Shown one piece after another: positions 1-8,447 of a stretch of 10,617 bases of DNA. This stretch comes from Deltaproteobacteria bacterium (lineage in GTDB: Bacteria > Desulfobacterota > Dissulfuribacteria > Dissulfuribacterales > UBA3076): NCBI GenBank assembly GCA_030618205.1, contig JAUXDR010000015.1:1-10617 (forward strand). The letters are read 5' to 3'. The position numbers were made by a program, and so were the translations under genes. The notes below the pieces were generated by a model. It was not told where the DNA came from. It saw only the letters and a program-made list of their open reading frames with translations, and did no database searches. How positions within the stretch are numbered: position 1 is the stretch's first letter; each line of letters opens with the position of its first letter.

Positions 1-88
1 CCTTGGATGCCCCGCAGTTCGGGCAGGCGTCCGGAGGCGCGTCGCCCTCATGAACGTAACCACAAACCGTACATCGCCATTTTTTCAT
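1..88 (-). CDS. Rubredoxin-like domain protein, N-terminus only
   Basis: Reading from the ATG at 88-86 toward the left edge gives 29 residues that begin MKKWRCTVCGYVHEG and end CPNCGASK. Two CxxC knuckles, C6/C9 and C22/C25, form the iron site expected of a rubredoxin fold. The spacing between knuckles is short, as in the rubredoxin-like domains of rubrerythrins and of multidomain redox proteins, rather than the longer insert of classical rubredoxins. The protein continues beyond the window, so a small electron carrier and the N-terminal domain of a larger flavin or diiron protein are both possible. An AAGGAG ribosome binding site lies 9 bases upstream of the ATG and supports this start. The stop codon of the flavodoxin-like remnant is only 14 bases upstream on the same strand, which suggests the two once formed a redox operon. 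Confidence 0.8.
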   Translation of the reverse strand, partial: MKKWRCTVCGYVHEGDAPPDACPNCGASK

Positions 89-102
89 TGTATGTTTTCT
101 CC

Positions 103-315
103 TTATTTAACGATTTCCCCGAGTCTGCGGCCTGTTAGAAGGCCCATTTCCCGGCACTGCGCAAGCTCGTCGTCATCAGGAATGTGCTGCACACGGACCG
201 GGTCCTGCACAAGGTCAATGCCCAGATGATAGGAAATCGTTTTTTGCGATTTGGATTGAAACGGCACTCCCAAGCACCACAAAATAATTTCTATAGCACT
301 GTTGGAAGCTGCAGG
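103..315 (-). pseudogene. Flavodoxin-like / FMN-reductase-like protein, C-terminal remnant
   Basis: An open frame of 70 residues ends at the TAA at 105-103. It contains stretches such as SAIEIILWCLGVPFQ, ISYHLGIDLVQDPVRV and HIPDDDELAQCREMG, and ends GRRLGEIVK. The pattern (a helix, a conserved-looking LGVP, then YHLG and HIPD segments) resembles from memory the C-terminal part of flavodoxin-family proteins of anaerobes; this assignment is tentative. No start codon or N-terminal FMN-binding part is visible. The frame is closed upstream by a TGA at 318-316, beyond which the same frame holds a piece of phosphoglucomutase. It is therefore a truncated gene end. It sits 14 bases from the rubredoxin-like gene on the same strand, a typical redox partner context. 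Confidence 0.5.
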
Positions 316-630
316 TCAAGGAATTTTCAATGTGTCGTGAAAAAGAGGAAAAAGTAAATGTTTTGGCCTCTGGAGGCCATAACGTTCTTTAATGGCAGCA
401 TAATATGCCAAACCGGAACCACCCATGGCATCAGCCCCGATGTGGATATCCGGTTTTGCGATGACGTCCATATCGATCACATTTTGCAGATCTTCTACAT
501 AGGGGGTCTTGTAATCGTATTGCTGAATGTTTTCAGCCTTCAGCGCATCCTGGAGAGGAATCTTATTAACCGCCTCAAGATTGTCCTCAAGGATTTCATT
601 GGCACGGGCTTCGATCAGATCCGGAAGCAA
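316..630 (-). pseudogene. pgm: Phosphoglucomutase (alpha-D-glucose type), internal fragment
   Basis: About 86 residues encoded by 627-370 align to the middle of alpha-D-glucose phosphoglucomutase, the enzyme interconverting glucose 1-phosphate and glucose 6-phosphate. Recognisable landmarks are IEARANEIL, TPYVEDLQNVIDMD, IGADAMGGSGLAYY and IKERYGL, which correspond to roughly residues 165-250 of the approximately 546-residue E. coli enzyme. The catalytic serine loop, the metal-binding DxD loop and the C-terminal phosphate-binding domain are all absent. Homology starts abruptly near 627, where upstream codons do not look like Pgm, and ends at a GGCCTC/GAGGCC palindrome, after which about 17 unrelated residues precede a TGA. 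The piece cannot be functional. The nominal start at 630 is a TTG without a convincing ribosome binding site. Confidence 0.85.
365..378. repeat. Perfect inverted repeat at the end of the pgm homology
   Basis: GGCCTC, two bases, then GAGGCC form a perfect 6-bp-arm palindrome. On the minus strand it begins inside the last recognisable Pgm codons (Tyr-Gly-Leu-Gln), and unrelated sequence follows. It may mark a recombination breakpoint, but such a short GC palindrome could also occur by chance. Confidence 0.5.
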
Positions 631-668
631 GTTCGGCGGAGAGCAAGGTAAATTCCGTAGCCTACAAT

Positions 669-956
669 GTGGGCGGCAACTGGCCCGGGAATAAGAAAGG
701 GGTAAAAGGCTGCTGGGCGATTTATAATGAAGACGAGACCGCGGCCGCGGACTGGATCGCCCGGTACAGGTTGTGCGTATTGGAAGAGGTGTTATCTTTA
801 GATGGTGTGTTTATGAAAGGCCCGAATTACGCCGGGTGCAGGCTCGGTACGTCAACCGACCGCGGGCCGAGCAAGGGCAATTTTATGGATGTGTGCGAAT
901 TCACGGGCAAGTCAGGTTTTTGTGATGAACCGATTCTACAGAATTTTTATGAATAG
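669..956 (+). CDS. Unrecognised protein, probably 5'-truncated
   Basis: The frame from a GTG at 669 to the TAG at 954-956 gives 95 residues. I do not recognise the family. Codon choice (many GCC, GCG, GAC and GGC codons) and a varied composition with aromatic residues and four cysteines make real coding likely. Segments that read well are WAIYNEDETAAADWIARYR, EEVLSLDGVFMKGPNYAG and FMDVCEFTGKSGFCDE. The same frame stays open upstream, and coding-like residues (AESKVNSVAYNVGGNW) begin at about 636, right where the minus-strand Pgm homology stops. This suggests that the true N-terminus was lost at that junction rather than that translation begins at 669. No signal peptide or membrane segment is visible. 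No ribosome binding site was found before the GTG. Confidence 0.45.
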   Translation: MGGNWPGNKKGVKGCWAIYNEDETAAADWIARYRLCVLEEVLSLDGVFMKGPNYAGCRLGTSTDRGPSKGNFMDVCEFTGKSGFCDEPILQNFYE

Positions 957-988
957 CTGTATGCGGGCGGGAGCAACCGCGTAAAGAG

Positions 989-1026
989 GTAAGCGCAGAC
1001 TCCGTGGGGTGCCTGTGACAGCTTAC
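989..1026 (+). other. Possible hairpin between the unknown ORF and the mutarotase
   Basis: GTAAGC at 989-994 and GCTTAC at 1021-1026 are perfect inverted repeats. Inside them, CAG at 996-998 can pair with CTG at 1013-1015. There is no U-run afterwards, so this is not a standard intrinsic terminator. It could be a 5' structure of the mutarotase transcript or a chance fold. Confidence 0.3.
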
Positions 1027-1045
1027 GGCCAATTGAGTAATACAA

Positions 1046-1885
1046 ATGACAGAGTATAAAAAATTCGAAAACGGTTTTGAGTACATAGAGGTTAGCAATA
1101 AAAGCGCCCGTGCCAAAATAGCACTTCAAGGGGCTCATCTGTTTCATTACGAGTGCGTTGGCAAGAAACCTCTTTTATGGTTAAGCGAAACAAGCTTTTT
1201 TAAAGCGGGCAAAGCGATACGCGGCGGCGTTCCGATCTGCTGGCCCTGGTTCGGCGAGCATAAAACTGACAGCAGTCTGCCTCAACACGGTTTTGCGAGA
1301 AACTTTTTATGGGAGCTTCTTGAGGTGAATGAAACCAATGAGTACTCTACAGAGGTGAGGCTTCAGTTGAAAAGCTCTGCCGAGAGTTTACAACTGTGGT
1401 CTTACAGGTTTGAACTTCTCTTGCGTGTCACTGTAGCCCAGACACTTACCATCGCACTCACCACAAAAAACTGCGACAAGAAAGCCTTTGAGATTACCTC
1501 TGCCCTTCATAGCTATTTTGCAGTCGCAAATATTGACAATGTTTATGTCGAAGGTTTGGATACAACAACGTATTTTGATGCATTAACCAAAGAGAATAAA
1601 ATGCAGAGAGGCAATCTTTACATCTCCAAAGAGGTTGATCGCATCTATCAGAAAGTGCACAATCCGCTGACACTTCATGATCAGGATAGAACGGTACATA
1701 TTTGCGCAGAGGGCTCTTCTTCCGTCGTCGTCTGGAATCCCTGGATAGATAAATGCGCAACAATGAGCGATATGAAAGATGATGCGTACAAAACCATGCT
1801 CTGTATTGAGACGGCAAATGCCTTAGATGATGCACGAATGCTTACACCTGATGAAGAGCATACATTAACGGCTATCATTTCTTAA
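1046..1885 (+). CDS. D-hexose-6-phosphate mutarotase (glucose-6-phosphate 1-epimerase)
   Basis: This 279-residue protein is a full-length YeaD-type aldose-1-epimerase superfamily enzyme that equilibrates the alpha and beta anomers of glucose 6-phosphate in the cytoplasm. Family landmarks are in order: GAHLFHY (residues 29-35), RGGVPICWPWFG (59-70), HGFAR (81-85), ALHSYFAV (153-160) and CIETANA (253-259). By comparison with the characterised yeast homologue, H155 and E255 are the expected catalytic pair, and both are present. Residues 265-279 form a complete C-terminus. The ATG at 1046 fits the usual family start, but no good ribosome binding site precedes it; a GTGACA at 1015-1020 followed 17 bases later by TAATAC could give a leaderless transcript, which is speculative. 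The gene is visibly AT-richer than the genes to its right, and its sequence recalls Campylobacterota homologues, suggesting transfer. The neighbouring pgm scrap acts on the same metabolite. Confidence 0.93.
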   Translation: MTEYKKFENGFEYIEVSNKSARAKIALQGAHLFHYECVGKKPLLWLSETSFFKAGKAIRGGVPICWPWFGEHKTDSSLPQHGFARNFLWELLEVNETNEYSTEVRLQLKSSAESLQLWSYRFELLLRVTVAQTLTIALTTKNCDKKAFEITSALHSYFAVANIDNVYVEGLDTTTYFDALTKENKMQRGNLYISKEVDRIYQKVHNPLTLHDQDRTVHICAEGSSSVVVWNPWIDKCATMSDMKDDAYKTMLCIETANALDDARMLTPDEEHTLTAIIS

Positions 1886-1887
1886 AC

Positions 1888-1968
1888 GAAGGAAAATTTG
1901 ATGTAGGGCCGAATATCCGCCTTGCTCTTGAGCTTGGCATGCCGCAGGTATGGGGTTCACTTTTTTAG
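1888..1968 (+). pseudogene. Short coding-like scrap
   Basis: Immediately after the mutarotase stop, a second frame reads 26 residues, including FDVGPNIRLALELGM and PQVWGSLF, before a TAG. It looks like protein sequence but has no start codon or ribosome binding site, and I cannot assign a family. It may be the remnant of a gene once following the mutarotase. The remainder of 1969-2037 holds nothing that I can identify. Confidence 0.25.
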
Positions 1969-2037
1969 CGATCTAAGTGAAAAGGCTGATTTTCAGCATC
2001 TGAGTAACAAACTGCTTAAATTTATTTTTAAAACATA

Positions 2038-2059
2038 GGCCGGGATTTCTACCCCGGTT
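2038..2059. terminator. Weak hairpin, possible terminator of the mutarotase transcript
   Basis: CCGGG at 2040-2044 pairs with CCCGG at 2053-2057 across an 8-base loop, and two G-U pairs extend the stem. The downstream sequence GTTGTTGTG is only moderately U-rich. On the other strand the hairpin is followed by TATGTTTT. It is therefore a weak candidate in either direction. Confidence 0.3.
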
Positions 2060-2099
2060 GTTGTGCTGAACAGTTACATTCGCAGTTTAAGGAGTCCTT

Positions 2100-2159
2100 A
2101 TGGATCTCTTTACTTTTTTACATTTTGTTTCCTGTAAATACTTGGTCCGTTGTTTGTGA
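2100..2159 (+). CDS. 19-codon mini-ORF with strong ribosome binding site
   Basis: An AAGGAG at 2089-2094 stands 5 bases before an ATG that opens a 19-residue frame beginning MDLFTFLHFVSCKYL and closing at TGA 2157-2159. The peptide is hydrophobic at its start. The initiation signal is the best in the left third of the window, yet it drives only this short frame. It may be a leader peptide upstream of the Fic gene, which starts 45 bases later, or the surviving first codons of a gene replaced when the Fic gene arrived. The sequence does not distinguish these. Confidence 0.3.
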   Translation: MDLFTFLHFVSCKYLVRCL

Positions 2160-2204
2160 TGTGAAAGAATGGCTTAATCGGACAATTTGTGATACGATTG
2201 TTCC

Positions 2205-3314
2205 ATGCAATCACATCAAAAATGGATATGGCAACATCCTGGTTGGCCTGGTTTTTATTACAACGCAAAGCCTTTACTGGTTGAAATTGCGGCAATATCC
2301 CGGAAAATCGGTGAGCTTGATATGACGTGCCGCGCTTTGGCTGGTGACTTACTTGAGGCCAGATCACGGGTTCTCACTGATGATGCCATTGAGACATCAG
2401 CCATAGAAGGTGAGATTCTTCGTCGCAGCTCGGTTCGGGCGTCCGTGCGGAAACGGCTTGGTTTGCCTGTCATGCATGATGATTCAAACAGCCGTTCTGA
2501 TAATCTTATTGCCATACTGTTAGATGCTCGGGAGAACAAGGAGGCTCTCACTAAAAAGTTTCTTTTTGGTTGGCATGCTGCTCTGTTCCCAACGGGCTAT
2601 TCCGGCCTTCACCAAATCCGTACCGGTTGCTTCAGAGGGGAAGAGGAGATGCGGATTGTCTCGGGGCCGGTCAGCGGAGAGAAAGTTCATTATATAGCCC
2701 CTCCAGGAAACAGTGTTGATGATGAAATGAACCGCTTTTTGTCCTGGGTCAATACTGATACCAATGACGACATGCTCATTAAAGCGGCAATAGCTCATCT
2801 GTGGTTTATAATGATTCATCCTTTTGATGATGGAAATGGTCGAATAGGCAGAGCCATAACCGATTATCTCTTATCCCGGAATTTCCCTCTGCTATTGCAA
2901 ATTATTTCCTTTTCCAAACATGTCAGCCTGGATAAAAAGGGCTATTATTCTATCCTGGAAAAATCAGGGAAAAATGGCCTTGATATCACCGAGTGGCTGG
3001 GATGGTTTTTACAAACACTGCATGCTGCTCTGGATGAATCAAGCTGGCTGGTCAGACAGGTTGTGCAGAAGGCTTCTTTCTGGACTCATCATGCAGACAC
3101 CGCTTTGAATCAGCGGCAACAAAAAATGCTTAACCGGCTTCTCGATGACGGAGATAGATTCGAGGGTGGCATGACAACGCGAAAATATGCGGGTATGACA
3201 AAGTGCAGTAAGGTCACTGCCAGTCGTGATCTGGCTGACCTTGAAAAAAAAGGTGTTCTGCAGAAAGGGGCTGGAAAAGGCAGAAGTACGAGATATGATC
3301 TTAAGCCTGTTTGA
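2205..3314 (+). CDS. Fic family protein, class II, with C-terminal winged helix
   Basis: This 369-residue protein is predicted to transfer AMP (or another nucleotide moiety) onto a protein target. The N-terminus has the WIWQHPGWPGFYY signature (residues 8-19) of the DUF4172 domain that precedes many Fic domains. The inhibitory helix carries TSAIEG at 64-69, matching the (S/T)xxxE(G/N) motif; E68 should block productive ATP binding, and its N-terminal position places the protein in class II. The catalytic motif HPFDDGNGRIGR spans 205-216 and is intact, with H205 as the expected base. A target-docking flap region may lie near residues 155-170 (EKVHYIAPP). Residues about 303-369 look like a winged helix-turn-helix (KYAGMTKCSKVTASRDLADLEKKG), suggesting DNA binding or self-regulation. 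The ATG at 2205 fits the family start, although no Shine-Dalgarno sequence precedes it. No separate antitoxin gene is adjacent, consistent with built-in inhibition. Confidence 0.95.
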   Translation: MQSHQKWIWQHPGWPGFYYNAKPLLVEIAAISRKIGELDMTCRALAGDLLEARSRVLTDDAIETSAIEGEILRRSSVRASVRKRLGLPVMHDDSNSRSDNLIAILLDARENKEALTKKFLFGWHAALFPTGYSGLHQIRTGCFRGEEEMRIVSGPVSGEKVHYIAPPGNSVDDEMNRFLSWVNTDTNDDMLIKAAIAHLWFIMIHPFDDGNGRIGRAITDYLLSRNFPLLLQIISFSKHVSLDKKGYYSILEKSGKNGLDITEWLGWFLQTLHAALDESSWLVRQVVQKASFWTHHADTALNQRQQKMLNRLLDDGDRFEGGMTTRKYAGMTKCSKVTASRDLADLEKKGVLQKGAGKGRSTRYDLKPV

Positions 3315-3325
3315 GCTTATCTTAC

Positions 3326-3406
3326 TCAGCCATTCCGGGCATCAAGCAAGGCTCGAATTTCTCTTTCAACCTGATTGAAATTTTTTCGCTCCCCAGGCCA
3401 GCTCAT
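3326..3406 (-). pseudogene. 26-residue coding-like ORF, likely a gene end
   Basis: From an ATG at 3406-3404, the minus strand reads MSWPGERKNFNQVERE followed by IRALLDARNG and a TGA at 3328-3326. The charged amphipathic tail looks like a genuine C-terminus, but the frame is too short for a known domain and there is no ribosome binding site. It overlaps the end of the lipobox ORF in another frame, so one frame shift would join the two. I do not recognise the family. Confidence 0.2.
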
Positions 3407-3518
3407 AGCCCGGCGGCAATTCAATAGCCTCAATTTTTGCTTCAACAGCTTTCTTCATTGCACTGCAAGAAAGCAAGGATATGCACCCCAAGATAATGAG
3501 TATCCGTTCAACTGCCAC
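3366..3518 (-). CDS. Small putative lipoprotein with RND-like tail
   Basis: From a GTG at 3518-3516 the frame encodes 50 residues. A hydrophobic stretch ending LLSC (residues 15-18) forms a plausible lipobox, so the product could be a small lipid-anchored exported protein. The tail KIEAIELPPGYELAWGA (about residues 28-44) closely resembles the LPPGYxxxWGGE segment in the periplasmic part of RND efflux permeases, so the end may instead be a scrap of such a gene. GAGG lies too close to the GTG for normal initiation, and the frame is also open further upstream. Whether this is expressed is uncertain; fusion of a signal sequence to a permease scrap is possible. It is divergent from the oxidoreductase gene. 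Confidence 0.3.
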   Translation of the reverse strand: MAVERILIILGCISLLSCSAMKKAVEAKIEAIELPPGYELAWGAKKFQSG

Positions 3519-3533
3519 GCCTCGGTTTTCGGT

Positions 3534-3568
3534 CAACCCTGAACCTTGAACCTTTAAACCTTTAAACG
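3534..3568. repeat. Short degenerate 7-8 bp tandem repeat
   Basis: Units resembling GAACCTT recur: GAACCTT at 3541-3547 and 3548-3554, then TAAACCT and TTAAACG. The AACC core steps by 7, 7 and 8 bases. The array is AT-rich and lies between the small lipoprotein ORF and the oxidoreductase promoter region. Similar short tandem repeats are common in intergenic DNA. Confidence 0.55.
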
Positions 3569-3630
3569 GATACAATATAGTTGACTTTTTGATGCCATAT
3601 AGTTTAACGCATATAGTCAAGTAACTTGAC
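3546..3630 (+). promoter_or_regulatory. Likely promoter and operator region of the oxidoreductase gene
   Basis: TACAAT at 3571-3576 is a good -10 candidate, with TTGAAC at 3546-3551 as a loosely spaced (19 bp) -35. ATATAG occurs three times (3575-3580, 3597-3602, 3611-3616). GTCAAGT-A-ACTTGAC at 3616-3630 is a perfect 7-bp-arm palindrome and could bind a dimeric regulator; it does not match the FNR or Rex consensus. TTGACT (3581-3586) and TTGACA (3626-3631) are further -35 candidates but lack well-spaced -10 partners. A promoter is expected here because the upstream ORFs end or diverge. Confidence 0.4.
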
Positions 3631-3674
3631 AGCATAACAGTACAGCGATTTCCTTTTCCATAACGGACAACTAA

Positions 3675-7238
<3,564 letters not shown>

Positions 7239-7250
7239 AGGCTGAAAGGA

Positions 7251-7277
7251 TACCCCGTCCGCTTGCGGGGCGGGGTA
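7251..7277 (+). terminator. Strong GC hairpin after the oxidoreductase gene
   Basis: TACCCCG at 7251-7257 pairs with CGGGGTA at 7271-7277, and the inner CCGC/GCGG continues the stem around a TT loop with one bulged G. The hairpin starts 12 bases after the stop codon. The following bases (GTTCATTGG) are not a U-run, so it may be a partial terminator or an mRNA 3' stabiliser rather than a full stop before the efflux genes. Confidence 0.6.
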
Positions 7278-7302
7278 GTTCATTGGAAAGGAGGCAGGAA
7301 AT

Positions 7303-8415
7303 ATGAGGCCACTCAGGAAAATACGAACTGATCATTCATTATACAGGACATTCGGGGCTTTTCCGGCGATGGCCTTGCTTATTGTTGCTTTGATGTTCTT
7401 TCTCGTTTCATGCGCCAAAGAGGAAGAGAAGGTTGCTGAAGGGCCGGCACGGCCGGTAAAGATGGTGTCTGTAGAATCCGGTGACGTTGCGTTCACCCGG
7501 GCATTTCCAGGAAAAGTAGGAGCCTCCCAGGAGGTGGATCTGGCATTCAAGGTATCAGGGCCGCTCATTGAACTTCCTGTGAACGAAGGACAGGAAATGA
7601 AAAAAAGGCAGCTTATCGCTCGAATCCTCCCCAGGGATTTTAAGATAGCCCTTGAAAAGGCACAAGCCCAGGCACTAAATGCAGAACAACAATACAAGCG
7701 TTACAGGGATCTGTATATCCAAAAACAGGTTTCAAAAGCCGATTTTGATAAATACAAGAGTGATCGCGACGTGGCAAGGGCACAGTTGGAAGATGCCCGG
7801 CACGCCCTGGAAGATACCTACCTCCGGGCCCCCTTTCCCGGTTTTATTGCCAAGAAGTATGTTGACAACTTCCAGGAGGTTCAGGCCAAGGAGCCGATCG
7901 TGAGTCTTCAGGATGTGTCCAGTGTTGATGTCAATATCAACGTACCGGAAGCTATTATGGCCATGGCCAGGAACAAGGATCCCGTGACCGCGGTCGCCGA
8001 ATTTGCAACTGCACCAGGGAAACAATACAAGCTGAGCGTCAAAGAGTTCTCAACAAGAGCGGACCCCTTGACCCAGACTTATGAGGTCACGTATCTCATG
8101 CCGCAGCCTGAAGACATCAACGTCCTTCCGGGGATGACCGCAAACGTGGTAATCACCAGGTATGCTGAAGAGGGCACAAGCGATCATATTGTCATCCCTG
8201 CCATTGCGGTGTTTGCGGACGAGGCCGGCAATTCCCATGTCTGGGTAGTGGACCGGAAGACCATGAAGGTCCAGGGCCGGAAGGTAACCACCGGCGATCT
8301 GACCGGCACGGACAGCATCCGGATTACTGAGGGCCTCCAGCCCGGCGAAACAGTCGCAGTCAGCGGCGTTAGTCAACTTAGGGAAGGAATGAAAGTCCGG
8401 ACGATGGACAGATAA
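7303..8415 (+). CDS. RND efflux periplasmic adaptor subunit (membrane fusion protein), lipoprotein
   Basis: This 370-residue protein links an inner-membrane RND pump to an outer-membrane channel. The N-terminus has basic residues, a hydrophobic segment (about 20-33) and the lipobox LVSC with C37 as the lipidated cysteine, so it should be anchored to the inner membrane facing the periplasm. The HlyD/AcrA-type order is visible: first lipoyl half (about 66-105, with FKVSGPLIELPVNEGQ), an alpha-helical hairpin (about 106-168, with LYIQKQVSKADFDKYKSD), second lipoyl half (about 170-208, with YLRAPFPGFIAKK), then beta-barrel and membrane-proximal domains to the end. AAGGAGG at 7288-7294 precedes the ATG by 8 bases. 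The permease gene follows after 32 bases, forming an operon. Substrate cannot be read from the sequence. Confidence 0.95.
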   Translation: MRPLRKIRTDHSLYRTFGAFPAMALLIVALMFFLVSCAKEEEKVAEGPARPVKMVSVESGDVAFTRAFPGKVGASQEVDLAFKVSGPLIELPVNEGQEMKKRQLIARILPRDFKIALEKAQAQALNAEQQYKRYRDLYIQKQVSKADFDKYKSDRDVARAQLEDARHALEDTYLRAPFPGFIAKKYVDNFQEVQAKEPIVSLQDVSSVDVNINVPEAIMAMARNKDPVTAVAEFATAPGKQYKLSVKEFSTRADPLTQTYEVTYLMPQPEDINVLPGMTANVVITRYAEEGTSDHIVIPAIAVFADEAGNSHVWVVDRKTMKVQGRKVTTGDLTGTDSIRITEGLQPGETVAVSGVSQLREGMKVRTMDR

Positions 8416-8447
8416 AAGTGAGCTAAGGGCATTTTCGGAGGCACCAC

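Noticed and set aside
316..318. In-frame TGA between the pgm piece and the flavodoxin-like tail, read as selenocysteine
   Set aside because: The two sides belong to unrelated proteins and no cysteine homologue or SECIS-like hairpin is evident. A scrap boundary explains the stop more simply.
2186..2204. Strong promoter directly before the Fic ATG (TACGAT near 2192)
   Set aside because: No acceptable -35 element lies at the right distance, so the element was not listed as a feature.
2110..2367. Minus-strand ORF of 85 codons opposite the Fic start
   Set aside because: It overlaps the conserved WIWQ...WPGF N-terminus of the Fic protein on the other strand and has no motif or ribosome binding site.
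3534..3630. CRISPR array or attachment site from the repeats before the oxidoreductase gene
   Set aside because: Units are only 6-8 bp with no spacers, and no integrase or tRNA gene is nearby.
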